Positions 40,437 through 49,699 are shown, counted from the stretch's first letter. The stretch: 64,000 nucleotides of DNA from Hoeflea sp. (GCF_002733955.1 NZ_NVXQ01000008.1:1-64000); one strand, 5' to 3'. The notes: a model not told the origin generated them from the sequence alone. Program-made: numbers and translations.

Positions 40437-40907
40437 ATGAAAGCCAATGCCCTGCGCCGCAGCATGAACCTGTGGCCGCCGTTGCTGTTTTCCGGCATCC
40501 GCATTCGCCGGATCAGCAATGATTTCCGGGCCGTCGATGTCGAACTGCGCGAGCGCTTCTACAACAAGAACTATGTCGGCTGTCACTTTGGCGGCTCGCT
40601 GTTTGCCATGACGGACCCGTTCTGGATGCTGATGGTGATGCGCAATCTCGACCGCAGTTACACGGTCTGGGACCGATCAGCCGAAATCGAGTTCCTGCGG
40701 CCCGGGCGCGGCACCGTCTCCGCCAATTTCCGGCTGACCGACGAAGACCTTGATGACATTCGGGCCAACACCGGTGCTGAAGGCGACGTCTATCTGTGCT
40801 CGTTTCCGGTCGAGATCGTCAACAGCGACGGCGATCCTGTCGCCCGCGTCACCAAGACCCTGCACATCAGGCGCAAGCCCGACACCCGCAGCCGCATCGG
40901 CGGCTGA
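40437..40907 (+). CDS. DUF4442 domain-containing hotdog-fold protein
   Basis: A 156-residue protein of the DUF4442 hotdog-fold group, related to thioesterases. Family segments are RNKN-like FYNKNYVGCHFGGSLFAM (about 40-57) and DRSAEIEFLRPGRG. No classic catalytic Asp/Glu is certain. It begins nine bases after hbd, so it is probably co-transcribed and might act on acyl-CoA intermediates, though activity is unproven for the family. Confidence 0.8.
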   Translation: MKANALRRSMNLWPPLLFSGIRIRRISNDFRAVDVELRERFYNKNYVGCHFGGSLFAMTDPFWMLMVMRNLDRSYTVWDRSAEIEFLRPGRGTVSANFRLTDEDLDDIRANTGAEGDVYLCSFPVEIVNSDGDPVARVTKTLHIRRKPDTRSRIGG

Positions 40908-41004
40908 CCTGACTGCGACCACTGCGCGGCCGGCTCTGCACAAAATCCCGAACACACAGCTACACTCAGTCAACCATCTGTGTCGACTATTTATATAAAA
41001 CATC

Positions 41005-41033
41005 TTGAATATATAATGCGTAAGCGCTATATG
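41005..41033 (+). promoter_or_regulatory. Promoter of the DUF2892 gene
   Basis: TTGAAT (41005-41010), 17 bases, and TATATG (41028-41033) form a good housekeeping promoter within an AT-rich stretch (about 40980-41040). The leader to the ATG at 41098 is about 60 bases. Confidence 0.6.
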
Positions 41034-41097
41034 TCAGTCCAGTTCGAAAACGGGCGGGGCCCGGCACTCGGCCCCGGAATTCAGCAAAGGAAAGACA

Positions 41098-41301
41098 ATG
41101 GCACTCGATCGTATGATTTTGGCATTCGCAGGCTTTATGGTTCTTCTATCGGTAGCGCTCGGCGTTTACGTATCGCCCTACTGGCACTTGCTGACCGTTT
41201 TTGTCGGCCTCAACCTGATCCAGTCCTCGTTCACCGGCTTCTGCCCAGCAGCGATGATCTTCAAGAAGTTCGGCGCAAAGCCCGGTTGCGCGTTCAACTG
41301 A
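41098..41301 (+). CDS. DUF2892 (YgaP-type) small membrane protein
   Basis: A 67-residue inner-membrane protein with two hydrophobic helices (about 7-26 and 29-43), followed by the family motif GFCPAAMIFKKFG. DUF2892 domains also form the C-terminal half of the YgaP rhodanese; here only the membrane part exists. A conserved Cys sits in GFCP and another near the C-terminus. It has an AAAGGA site, its own promoter and a terminator, so it is a single-gene unit. Confidence 0.88.
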   Translation: MALDRMILAFAGFMVLLSVALGVYVSPYWHLLTVFVGLNLIQSSFTGFCPAAMIFKKFGAKPGCAFN

Positions 41302-41330
41302 GGTTCAAAACAATCTGGATTACAGCGAGG

Positions 41331-41360
41331 GCGCGGACGGAATTTTCCGCCCGCGCTTTT
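41331..41360 (+). terminator. Intrinsic terminator of the DUF2892 gene
   Basis: An 11-bp stem with one mismatch (GCGCGGACGGAA at 41331-41342 pairing with TTCCGCCCGCGC at 41345-41356) is followed by TTTT to 41360. It sits 29 bases past the stop and abuts the 3' end of the convergent tlpA gene, so it may serve both. Confidence 0.8.
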
Positions 41361-41362
41361 CT

Positions 41363-42037
41363 TCAAAGAGCCTTGAGCCCCTTGACCAGGGCCTTGGCAT
41401 CTGTGCTGGCCCATTCCGCCGGACCGTTCATGGCGCCCAGCATGCAGCCATCCTTGCCGATCATCAGCGTCACCGGCAGGCCGAAGGCCAGGCCTTCCTT
41501 CTTCAGCGTATTGAACACGCCCATCGACGCATCACGGTAAAGCCCCAGATTGGCGACCCCGATCTCGTCGAGAAACGCCTTTGGCTTGGCGACATCACCG
41601 GTATCGATATTGATCGCCAGCACCTTGAAATCCTCGTCACCCAGCTCTGACTGCAGCTCGGCCAGCGCCGGCATCTCCGCCCGGCACGGCGCGCACCAGG
41701 TCGCCCACAGATTGACCAGCAAAGCCTGGCCGGAAAAATCCGCGAGCGTCAGCTCATCCCCCTGCTCGGAGACAAAAGCCAGTTCGGGAAGTGCGACCGG
41801 CTGATCGCGAACAGCCATCGCCGCCACCTCGCCCTTGGCCAGTGGCTCCAGCGCCGCGAGCATCGCCGGATCGGCCTCGCAGGTGGCGGCGCCAGCCGAA
41901 GCCAGACTTTCCTGCCCCGGCGCATTGCCAGAGGGCAATCCTTTCCAGTATATCCCGGCTGCCCCGACAACGGCGCCCAGACCAATTGCGATTGCAACCA
42001 GGGCACCGGTGGAAAGGCTTTTGCGCGATTGGCTCAT
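41363..42037 (-). CDS. tlpA: TlpA-type membrane-anchored thiol:disulfide interchange protein
   Basis: A 224-residue protein with an N-terminal membrane anchor (about 9-30) and a periplasmic thioredoxin domain. The active site is [13 protein letters not shown], with the family [12 protein letters not shown] and GLPVTLMIG (cis-Pro) segments. TlpA reduces copper and cytochrome oxidase assembly factors in rhizobia. It starts at 42037 with GGAG upstream; an in-frame TTG at 42049 is less likely. Only 21 bases separate its start from the divergent argH start. Confidence 0.92.
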   Translation of the reverse strand: MSQSRKSLSTGALVAIAIGLGAVVGAAGIYWKGLPSGNAPGQESLASAGAATCEADPAMLAALEPLAKGEVAAMAVRDQPVALPELAFVSEQGDELTLADFSGQALLVNLWATWCAPCRAEMPALAELQSELGDEDFKVLAINIDTGDVAKPKAFLDEIGVANLGLYRDASMGVFNTLKKEGLAFGLPVTLMIGKDGCMLGAMNGPAEWASTDAKALVKGLKAL

Positions 42038-42058
42038 GACAAACTCCAAGGCAGGCTC

Positions 42059-43459
42059 ATGTCGACAGATAAGGACAAACAGGCGTCAAACCAGATGTGG
42101 GGTGGCCGATTTGCCTCCGGACCAGACGCCATCATGGAAGAAATCAACGCCAGCATCGATTTCGACCGCAAGCTCTATGCCCAGGACATCCGCGGTTCCC
42201 TCGCACATGCGGCCATGCTTGCCAAGACTGGCATAGTTTCGAGCGAAGATTGCGACAAGATTACTCACGGATTGAACACGATCCTATCAGAGATCGAGGA
42301 CGGCAAGTTTGTCTTCTCGCGCCAGCTCGAAGACATTCACATGAACATCGAGTCGCGGCTCGCCGAACTCATCGGCCCGACCGCCGGCCGGCTGCACACC
42401 GCCCGCTCGCGCAACGATCAGGTCGCTCTCGACTTCCGCCTCTGGGTCAAGGAAGAGCTTGGCCGTACCGAAGCAGCCCTGACCCGGCTGATCACCGCCT
42501 TCCTCGACAAGGCTGAGCAGCATGCCGACACCGTCATGCCGGGCTTCACCCACCTTCAGTCGGCGCAGCCGGTCACTTTCGGCCATCACTGCATGGCCTA
42601 TGTCGAAATGTTCGGCCGCGACCGCCAGCGCGTGCGTCACGCCATCGAGCACATGGACGAAAGCCCCATCGGTTCGGCCGCCCTTGCCGGCACCGGTTTT
42701 CCCATTGACCGCGACATGACCGCTCAGGCGCTCGGCTTCCGCGAGCCCACCCGCAACTCGATCGACACGGTCTCCGACCGCGATTTCGCGCTTGAATTCC
42801 TCTCGCTCGCCTCGATCTGCGCCATGCACATGTCGCGCCTGGCCGAGGAAATCGTCATCTGGTCCACGCCGCAATTCGGCTTTGTCCGGCTCTCGGACGC
42901 CTTCTCCACCGGTTCCTCGATCATGCCGCAGAAGAAGAACCCCGACGCGGCCGAACTGGTCCGCGCCAAGACCGGCCGCATCAACGGCTCGCTGATTGGT
43001 CTGCTGACCATCATGAAGGGGCTGCCGCTGGCCTATTCCAAGGACATGCAGGAAGACAAGGAACAGGTCTTCGACGCCGCCGAAAGCCTGGAGCTGTCAC
43101 TTGCAGCCATGACCGGCATGGTCAGCGACATGGAGATCCGTGCCGACCAGATGCGCAAGGCTGCCGGATCGGGCTATTCAACCGCAACCGATCTGGCCGA
43201 CTGGCTGGTGCGCGAGGCGGGCCTGCCGTTCCGCGACGCCCATCACGCCACCGGCCATGCTGTCGCCATGGCCGAGCAGAAGGGCTGCGAGCTGGCCGAA
43301 CTGTCACTGGCTGACCTGCAGTCGATCAACCCGGCGATTACCGAAGGCATCTTCGACGTGCTGACGGTTGATGCCTCCGTTGCCAGCCGCCAGAGTTTTG
43401 GCGGCACAGCGCCATCGCAGGTCCGCAAGCAGATCGCCTGGTGGCGCGCCCGCGTCTAG
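42059..43459 (+). CDS. argH: Argininosuccinate lyase
   Basis: ArgH splits argininosuccinate into arginine and fumarate, the last step of arginine synthesis. The 466-residue protein has the N-terminal [11 protein letters not shown], the catalytic-loop signature [12 protein letters not shown], and the active-site helix with [14 protein letters not shown]. It is divergent from tlpA with only a 21-base gap and is followed by lptM-lysA in the order typical of rhizobia. An upstream in-frame TTG at 42029 is rejected. Confidence 0.97.
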   Translation: MSTDKDKQASNQMWGGRFASGPDAIMEEINASIDFDRKLYAQDIRGSLAHAAMLAKTGIVSSEDCDKITHGLNTILSEIEDGKFVFSRQLEDIHMNIESRLAELIGPTAGRLHTARSRNDQVALDFRLWVKEELGRTEAALTRLITAFLDKAEQHADTVMPGFTHLQSAQPVTFGHHCMAYVEMFGRDRQRVRHAIEHMDESPIGSAALAGTGFPIDRDMTAQALGFREPTRNSIDTVSDRDFALEFLSLASICAMHMSRLAEEIVIWSTPQFGFVRLSDAFSTGSSIMPQKKNPDAAELVRAKTGRINGSLIGLLTIMKGLPLAYSKDMQEDKEQVFDAAESLELSLAAMTGMVSDMEIRADQMRKAAGSGYSTATDLADWLVREAGLPFRDAHHATGHAVAMAEQKGCELAELSLADLQSINPAITEGIFDVLTVDASVASRQSFGGTAPSQVRKQIAWWRARV

Positions 43460-43490
43460 GGCCCGGAGAGACAAACCGGGTGCACTTTGC

Positions 43491-43520
43491 GCCAAAAACC
43501 TGTATGCCAAAAACCTGTAT
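43491..43520. repeat. Perfect 15-bp tandem duplication upstream of lptM
   Basis: The unit GCCAAAAACCTGTAT is present twice in tandem (43491-43505 and 43506-43520). It lies about 50 bases before the lptM start, in the region expected to hold its promoter; TGTATG at the end of each copy could serve as a -10. The second copy is followed by GTAGG. Confidence 0.9.
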
Positions 43521-43568
43521 GTAGGCTCCCGCGCCAGACGAACCGCGGGCTATTGCGAGGAACAGCGA

Positions 43569-43760
43569 ATGACGACCGGCCCATGGATAAAAACCACCTG
43601 TGCAGTGGCACTGCTCGGCGCGGTCCTGACCGGATGCGGTCGCAAGGGTGACCTCGAACGCCCCAACATCGCCCCCGCACCAGCCGGCACCGCCCAAGAG
43701 GCTGCTCCCGCCGCTCCGGTCAAGGAACGGTCTTTCATCCTTGATGGTCTTCTCGAATAG
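43569..43760 (+). CDS. lptM: Small lipoprotein LptM (LPTL-type)
   Basis: A 63-residue lipoprotein. The signal peptide ends in LTGC, followed at once by the family signature GRKGDLERP. The rest is Ala/Pro-rich, ending in SFILDGLLE. LptM helps mature the LptD/LptE lipopolysaccharide translocon in E. coli, and placement directly before lysA is typical in proteobacteria. It starts at 43569 with GAGGAA upstream; longer in-frame extension to 43368 runs through argH and is rejected. Confidence 0.9.
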   Translation: MTTGPWIKTTCAVALLGAVLTGCGRKGDLERPNIAPAPAGTAQEAAPAAPVKERSFILDGLLE

Positions 43761-43769
43761 GCACACCCA

Positions 43770-45038
43770 GTGAACCATTTTGAATATCGCGATGGCATCC
43801 TGCATGCCGAAGGCGTCAGCCTGCCCGACATCGCAGCCCAGGTCGGCACCCCGTTCTATTGCTATTCGACCGCGACGCTGAGCCGCCATTACAAGGTGTT
43901 TTCAGGAGCGTTCGCCGACATCGATTCGATGGTCTGCTACGCCATGAAGGCCAATTCCAACCAGGCCGTGCTGAAGACCCTGGCGCAGCTTGGATCCGGC
44001 GTCGATGTGGTCTCGGAAGGCGAGTTGCGCCGCGCGCTGGCGGCAGGCATTCCCGCGTCGAAGATCATGTTTTCCGGCGTCGGCAAGACCATCCGCGAGA
44101 TCGACGCCGCCCTGACCGCCGGGATCTACTGCTTCAACGTCGAATCCGAACCCGAGCTCGAAGTGCTCAATGCCCGCGCCCTGACGCTGGGCAAGGTGGC
44201 GCCGATCTCCTTCCGCATCAACCCAGATGTCGACGCCAAGACCCATGCCAAGATCTCGACCGGCAAGAAGGAAGACAAGTTCGGCATTTCCTGGCAGCGA
44301 GCCCAGTCTGTCTACGCCCACGCGGCCAGCCTGGAAGGCGTCCGCGTCACCGGCATCGACATGCATATCGGTAGCCAGATCACCGATCTGCAGCCCTTCG
44401 ATGACGCGCTCAAGCTGATGGTCGAACTGATCGGCACGCTTCGTGCCGACGGCCACACCATCGATCATTTCGACATCGGCGGCGGCCTTGGCGTCCCCTA
44501 CCGCGACGACAATTCGACGCCTCCGGATCCGGACGCCTATGGTAATATGGTCAAGGCGCGGCTGCGCGATCTTGGCTGCAAGGTGATCCTCGAACCGGGC
44601 CGCCTGATTGTTGCCAATGCCGGCGTGCTGGTGTCCGAAGTCATCTACATCAAGGATGGCGGCGACAAGACCTTCGTCATTGTCGATGCCGCCATGAACG
44701 ATCTCATCCGTCCCACGCTCTACGAAGCCTGGCACGAGGTCCGGCCGGTCAAGCTGTCAGCCGCAAACGCGCCCCGCATCCGCGCCGATATTGTCGGCCC
44801 GGTGTGCGAAAGCGGCGATTACCTGGCCAAGGACCGTGAGATGTCGGCGCTCAAGCCCGGCGACCTGATCGCGCTCGGCTCGGCCGGCGCCTATGGCGCA
44901 GTGCAGGCCGGCACCTACAACACCAGGCTGCTGATTCCCGAAGTGCTGGTGCATGAAAACCGGTTTCACGTCATTCGCCCGCGCCCGTCCTATGATGATC
45001 TGATCGGTCTTGATTCGCTGCCTGACTGGCTCGACTGA
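43770..45038 (+). CDS. lysA: Diaminopimelate decarboxylase
   Basis: LysA decarboxylates meso-diaminopimelate to lysine using pyridoxal phosphate. The 422-residue protein has PLP-binding Lys60 in CYAMKANSN, the HIGSQITD and GGGLGVPY segments, and the C-terminal VGPVCESGDYLAKDR motif with active-site Cys. The start is GTG, nine bases after lptM. With lysC at 11 kb it marks two ends of the lysine pathway in this window. Confidence 0.97.
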   Translation: MNHFEYRDGILHAEGVSLPDIAAQVGTPFYCYSTATLSRHYKVFSGAFADIDSMVCYAMKANSNQAVLKTLAQLGSGVDVVSEGELRRALAAGIPASKIMFSGVGKTIREIDAALTAGIYCFNVESEPELEVLNARALTLGKVAPISFRINPDVDAKTHAKISTGKKEDKFGISWQRAQSVYAHAASLEGVRVTGIDMHIGSQITDLQPFDDALKLMVELIGTLRADGHTIDHFDIGGGLGVPYRDDNSTPPDPDAYGNMVKARLRDLGCKVILEPGRLIVANAGVLVSEVIYIKDGGDKTFVIVDAAMNDLIRPTLYEAWHEVRPVKLSAANAPRIRADIVGPVCESGDYLAKDREMSALKPGDLIALGSAGAYGAVQAGTYNTRLLIPEVLVHENRFHVIRPRPSYDDLIGLDSLPDWLD

Positions 45039-45069
45039 GCCCAGGCTTTTGCGGCCCCCTGGCGTACGA

Positions 45070-45090
45070 CTCGGGGAAATAGTCCCCGAG
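45070..45090 (+). other. Perfect hairpin between lysA and the TIGR02302 gene
   Basis: CTCGGGGA (45070-45077) and TCCCCGAG (45083-45090) form an 8-bp stem with a 5-base loop, 31 bases after the lysA stop. No T tract follows directly; a TTTTT occurs 21 bases on. It may slow transcription or mark the lysA 3' end. Confidence 0.5.
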
Positions 45091-45179
45091 GGTGACAATC
45101 GCGCTTCACTTTTTCGGCACAGGCCTCGCCTTGGCCGCAAAGACTGCTATCTTCGTATTCGACGCTGAAGGAATATGAG

Positions 45180-47768
45180 ATGGCAGGCAAGGCCGACGGC
45201 ACGCAAACCCACTCCGATGGATCCGGTCCCTTGGGCTCCGGCAACGACGCGCCCCGGTCGGTGGCTTTTGCCCGCCTGCGCATGCGTCTCAACCTGTCGC
45301 TCGGGCGCCTGCTCACCCTCTCCGCCCCTCTCCTGGGTGTCGCGGCGCTTTATCTCAGCCTTTCCTGGTTCGGGGTTTTCCGGATCGTTCCCGACTGGCT
45401 TCGTCTGGTTAGCCTGGGCCTGTTCGGGCTCGGCTTTCTGGCTGCACTCCGGCCTCTCCTCGGCCTCCGGCAGCCCACAGGCCGGGAGATTGACGAGCGG
45501 CTCGAAGCACAGAACCGGATCGCCAACCAGGCCATCACCACCCAGGACGACACCATTGAGGCGACCGACCCCATCGCCCGTGCGCTCTGGCTCGAACACC
45601 GCCGCCGGATGGCCGAGAAGATTGGCACGCTGGAAGCCGGCATTCCACGCTCGAGCCTGCCCGAGCGGGATCCTTGGGGCATCCGCGTCGCGGTCGCCCT
45701 GTTGCTGTTCGTGGCTTTCGGTTACTCGTTCTCCGGACACTCCGGCAGACCGACCGATGCCTTTGTCAGCCATGCCGACACCAACCTGCCCGATATCCGC
45801 ATCGATGCCTGGATCACGCCGCCATCCTACGTCAACCAGGCGCCCGTCTTCCTCACCGGGCTGGCACGCCAGCCGGGCGAAGCGGTCAACGCCATCGAAG
45901 GCAGCCAGATCACCATCCGCGTCGGCGGCAGCGCCGAAGACGCGCAGGTGTTGTGGGGCGCTGACAGCCAGTCGCTCAGCCCGGTCGATCCGGTTGATGC
46001 CGCCACAGCAAACCAGGCAATTCCGACGGGCGCCACGAGCTGGACGGTCACGCCGAAATCCGGTGGCGAGCTGAAGATCAACGCCGGTCGCTCGGAAGTG
46101 GCCTTTGCCATCAACCTGATCCCGGATGAGCCGCCGGTTGCCAGCTTCGTCGAAACGCCCCGCCGCGCCGTCAATGGTGCGCTGGAACTCGACTACACAC
46201 TGACAGACGATCACGGCATCGCCAGTGCCGAGGCCGAAATCGTCCCCGCGGGCGAGCCCTCACCCGCGGCCCGGCCGCTGTTTGATCCGCCCAAATACCG
46301 ACTGACCTTGCCGCGACGCTCTTCCGAAGACAATCGCGCGGTGGCAAGCCATGATCTGACCGAACATCCGCTGGCCGGGCAGAAAGTCCGCATCACGCTG
46401 GTGGCCACCGATGGCGCCGGGCAGCAGGGCCGCAGCGAAACGCTCGAAACCGTACTCCCGGGCCGCCGCTTTTCCGAGCCGCTGGCAGCCGCAGTGGTGG
46501 AGCAGCGCGGCGTGCTGGCGCTTGATGCCAACAATCTGCCCCGCGTGTTTGACCTCCATGACGCCCTGACCATCGCGCCGGAAGAAACCATCCCCAACCT
46601 GACCCACTATTTGCTGCTCGAATCAGTCCGTGGCCGGCTGGTCTATTCCCGCACGGATGAGGACCTGCGCGACGCCATCGACTACATGTGGAGCGTTGCC
46701 CTGCAGATCGAGGACGGCAACCTCTCGCTCGCCGAACGCCGCCTGCGCGATGCCCAGAACGCGCTCGCCGAAGCGCTCGAAAACGGCGCCAGCGATGAAG
46801 AGATCAGCCAGCTGATGGATGAATTGCGCCAGGCCATGCAGGAATACATGCGCGAACTGGCCCGGCAGAACCCCAACAGCCAGAGTCCGGATCAGCAGGC
46901 GATGCCCCAGAACATGCTGCGCCAGCGCGATCTCGACAACATGCTCGACCAGATCGAAAACCTGGCACGCTCCGGTGCCCGTGATCAGGCCCAGCAGATG
47001 CTGCAGGAGCTGCAGCGGATGATGAACAACCTGCAGGCCGGCCGGCAACAACGCCAGCAGCAGCAGGGCGGCCCGATGCGCCAGCAGATGGACAAGCTCG
47101 GCGAATTGATGCGCCAGCAACAGCAGCTGATGGACGAAACCATGCGCGCAGACCGCGAACGCCAGAGCCAGTCCGGTGAAGGCCGCGACCGCCAGCAGCA
47201 GGGTCAGCAGAACCCTGGCCAGGGACAGGACCAGGGTCAGCAGGGCGAGGGCCAGCAGTCGCTGGAAGAGATGCTGGGCGCACTCGGCCGCAGCCAGCAG
47301 CAGCTCCGCGACGCTCTCGGACAGTTGCAGAGCGACCTTGAGGGCATGGGAATCCAGCCGTCCGAAGGTTTTGGTGAGGCCGGCGAGGCCATGGGCGATG
47401 CCGCTGGCAATCTCGAAGGTGGGGAAACCGGTCAGGCGCTCAGCGACCAGGGCCGCGCCCTGCAGGCGCTCAGGCAGGGTGCCGAGGACATGATGAACCA
47501 GATGATGCAGGCCATGGGCAACGAGCAGGGCGACGCCGAGGGCGAAGGACCGGACCGCAACGGCAACCGTTCGGCCGATGATCGCGATCCCCTGGGCAGG
47601 CCACGCGCGACCACCGGTCCGGATTTTGGAAGCCGGGTCAAGGTTCCTGACGAGATCGATATCCAGCGCGCCCGCGAAATTCTGGATGCCATCCGCAAGC
47701 GGCTGGGCGATCAATTCTCACCGGAGCTGGAAAAACGATATCTCGAGCGTCTGCTCGACCTGCAGTGA
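45180..47768 (+). CDS. TIGR02302 family (DUF4175) membrane protein, Gln-rich
   Basis: An 862-residue protein of the alphaproteobacterial TIGR02302 family, function unknown. Two hydrophobic segments near residues 45-65 and 68-92 are followed by another at about 170-185, then a long periplasmic-like region. The C-terminal third (about 520-830) is extremely Gln/Gly/Arg-rich and probably coiled or disordered, with repeated QQ runs. A final block (KVPDEIDIQRAREILDAIRKR) is conserved. An AAGGAA site precedes the ATG. It lies downstream of lysA, as usual in rhizobia. Confidence 0.9.
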   Translation: MAGKADGTQTHSDGSGPLGSGNDAPRSVAFARLRMRLNLSLGRLLTLSAPLLGVAALYLSLSWFGVFRIVPDWLRLVSLGLFGLGFLAALRPLLGLRQPTGREIDERLEAQNRIANQAITTQDDTIEATDPIARALWLEHRRRMAEKIGTLEAGIPRSSLPERDPWGIRVAVALLLFVAFGYSFSGHSGRPTDAFVSHADTNLPDIRIDAWITPPSYVNQAPVFLTGLARQPGEAVNAIEGSQITIRVGGSAEDAQVLWGADSQSLSPVDPVDAATANQAIPTGATSWTVTPKSGGELKINAGRSEVAFAINLIPDEPPVASFVETPRRAVNGALELDYTLTDDHGIASAEAEIVPAGEPSPAARPLFDPPKYRLTLPRRSSEDNRAVASHDLTEHPLAGQKVRITLVATDGAGQQGRSETLETVLPGRRFSEPLAAAVVEQRGVLALDANNLPRVFDLHDALTIAPEETIPNLTHYLLLESVRGRLVYSRTDEDLRDAIDYMWSVALQIEDGNLSLAERRLRDAQNALAEALENGASDEEISQLMDELRQAMQEYMRELARQNPNSQSPDQQAMPQNMLRQRDLDNMLDQIENLARSGARDQAQQMLQELQRMMNNLQAGRQQRQQQQGGPMRQQMDKLGELMRQQQQLMDETMRADRERQSQSGEGRDRQQQGQQNPGQGQDQGQQGEGQQSLEEMLGALGRSQQQLRDALGQLQSDLEGMGIQPSEGFGEAGEAMGDAAGNLEGGETGQALSDQGRALQALRQGAEDMMNQMMQAMGNEQGDAEGEGPDRNGNRSADDRDPLGRPRATTGPDFGSRVKVPDEIDIQRAREILDAIRKRLGDQFSPELEKRYLERLLDLQ

Positions 47769-47778
47769 ACTGAGCGGT

Positions 47779-48147
47779 TCAGGCAGCCTGAGGCACAAGC
47801 GCATCCGCGACCGCCTGCCGGATATCAGGCAGCGTGAAGGGCTTCGGCACCACATCGACCACGATCTTCATCAGCGGTTCGGCGCGTTCACGCTGTTCGG
47901 CATAGCCGGTCATCAGCAGGATCGGCATCGCCGGATTGTTCTCCGCCGAGGCAGTGGCCAGGGCGATCCCGTCCATCACCGGCATCCGGATATCGGACAA
48001 CAACAGATCAAAGCTGGTCTCCAGAAGATGATCCAGCGCCTCGGCGCCGTCACCGGCCTCGACCACTTCGTGCCCGTCCATGACCAGTGCCCGCGCCACA
48101 AAGCGCCTGAGTGAATCTTCGTCTTCGGCGATCAGAATTTTGGCCAT
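47779..48147 (-). CDS. cpdR: CpdR-like single-domain response regulator
   Basis: A 122-residue stand-alone receiver domain. The phosphorylated residue is Asp52 (LLLSDIRMPVMDG), with the acidic pocket DED near residues 9-11, Thr in LLMTGYAE, and Lys in PKPF. CpdR, when unphosphorylated, directs ClpXP to cell-cycle substrates such as CtrA-pathway proteins and PdhS-type regulators. The name rests on similarity of the receiver and its tail. It starts at 48147 with AAGGGAAG; longer extension is rejected. Confidence 0.88.
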   Translation of the reverse strand: MAKILIAEDEDSLRRFVARALVMDGHEVVEAGDGAEALDHLLETSFDLLLSDIRMPVMDGIALATASAENNPAMPILLMTGYAEQRERAEPLMKIVVDVVPKPFTLPDIRQAVADALVPQAA

Positions 48148-48252
48148 TTGATACTTCCCTTGCTTCTGGCAGGAAACTAGGACGCAAAACTTGCTGCATT
48201 GTGAACACCAGGCGCATTTCACATGCCCTGTGGACGGAGCCAGGCCCCGGTA

Positions 48253-48795
48253 TCAGGCGTCGCCCTTGACCACGCCGACAAAGGGCAGCTCGCGAAAGGC
48301 ATAGGCGACATCCATGCCGTAGCCTACCACGAAATAATCCGGACATTCAAAGCCGACATAATCGGCATCGAGATTGCCTTCCCGGCGCGAGCGCTTGTCG
48401 AGCAGCACCGCGATATCGACATCATTGGCGCCGCGTTCATACATCAGGTCGCGGGCGAACCGCAGCGTGCGGCCGGATTCGAGAATATCGTCGATCAGCA
48501 GGACATCCCGCCCCTTCACATCACTGTCGATATCCTTGATGATCTTCACGCCCTGGCTGGTGGTGCCCCGGCCATAGCTCGACAGCGTGATGAACTCGAC
48601 TTCCGGCTCGAGCCCGGCATCATGCAGGGCGCGGATCAGGTCGGCCGCAAAAATGAACGACCCCTTGAGGATCGAGATTACCAGCAGATCCTTCTTCGGA
48701 CTGGCCGCAATCTCTTTCGCCATCGCGCGATTGCGGGTCGCAATCACCTCCGGCGTAAACAGGGGCTCGATGATTTTTCCGCGCACAACCGGCAT
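48253..48795 (-). CDS. hpt: Hypoxanthine phosphoribosyltransferase
   Basis: A 180-residue purine salvage enzyme that makes IMP or GMP from hypoxanthine or guanine and PRPP. The PRPP loop VLLIDDILESGRTLRFA is intact and the SSYGRGTTSQG flexible loop is present. The C-terminal DYFVVGYGMDVAYAFRELPFVG is diagnostic of the family. It is 105 bases upstream of the cpdR start, reading the same way. Confidence 0.94.
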   Translation of the reverse strand: MPVVRGKIIEPLFTPEVIATRNRAMAKEIAASPKKDLLVISILKGSFIFAADLIRALHDAGLEPEVEFITLSSYGRGTTSQGVKIIKDIDSDVKGRDVLLIDDILESGRTLRFARDLMYERGANDVDIAVLLDKRSRREGNLDADYVGFECPDYFVVGYGMDVAYAFRELPFVGVVKGDA

Positions 48796-48973
48796 TCGCG
48801 CTCTCCAGGACGTTCCGTCTAATATGAGCGCCCACTCCTAGAGCCCTTCGCCGGCAATTGGAAGCATTTTGATCCTGCAATCCGTGACCTGCGACATGGT
48901 GACGGCCCGCTTCCGCCGGTTTAGCCCGGCACCAGCAAGCTGCATGGCCAATTCCCTCAGCCGAAAATACCGC

Positions 48974-49594
48974 TCAATTGCCTGCCGGACGGATCATCAG
49001 GATTGACCCCGCCCGCTCGATCCGGGCCGGGCGCGGCAGCGGAGCGGTATAGCCACTGGCCGAAGCCGGGGGCGTCTCCGTTGGAACGGTTGATGTCACC
49101 ACGGGATCAGCCGGGCCCGCAGCCGGGGTTTGCATCGCCGCAACCGGCGCACTGATCCTTGGGCTCGGCTGCTGGCTGCCGGTTTCCTCAACCAGCGCAT
49201 GGCCGCCTGCCAGCCAGAAGGCAATCACCGCCGCCACGGCAGAGACCGCGAAGGCAAGCAGCAACCTGCCGGACTTCGACCGGCGGGACCGCAATGGGCT
49301 TTTGGCGTGACCGAACACATCGAGGCGCTCCCCTTGCGCCATCGTTTTCGGAGCGAAATCGCGCGGCACCGGGCCATCCGCCTCGGGCTGGACAATCCGG
49401 GACTTGAAGACATTGCTGGTTTCAGCGGTGCCTGCGCGCGACGAGAACACGTCGCGTGGCGCGGAAACCGCTTCGAAACTGGCGTCCTCGACATCGCGCG
49501 CGCGCTTCACACGCGGCTGCCTTGCCTGCTCCGGCATCAGGAGATCAGCGGTTGCAGGCTCAATGGCATGTGCCGCGCGATGCGAAACGCCCAT
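48974..49594 (-). CDS. Single-span membrane protein, unknown function
   Basis: A 206-residue protein I do not recognise. It has a basic/acidic cytoplasmic N-terminal half (about 1-105), one hydrophobic segment (about 108-128), and a Pro/Thr/Ala-rich periplasmic tail ending in IERAGSILMIRPAGN. An AAGGAG site precedes two adjacent ATG codons (49597 and 49594). It diverges from ftsE and shares an upstream region with a full CtrA-type box, so a division or envelope role is possible but inferred. Confidence 0.7.
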   Translation of the reverse strand: MGVSHRAAHAIEPATADLLMPEQARQPRVKRARDVEDASFEAVSAPRDVFSSRAGTAETSNVFKSRIVQPEADGPVPRDFAPKTMAQGERLDVFGHAKSPLRSRRSKSGRLLLAFAVSAVAAVIAFWLAGGHALVEETGSQQPSPRISAPVAAMQTPAAGPADPVVTSTVPTETPPASASGYTAPLPRPARIERAGSILMIRPAGN

Positions 49595-49699
49595 CATGCA
49601 CTCCTTTTCCACCCCTGCCGGGCAGGGGGCATTGAAACATGTCTTACCGATCCGTAAATGAAAATGGTTAACGCTTGGCGAACAAGGCGCGTATACCAG

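Noticed and set aside
47030-47230. CAG-rich stretch as a DNA repeat array
   Set aside because: It is the Gln-rich coding part of the TIGR02302 gene, with imperfect units and a constant reading frame.
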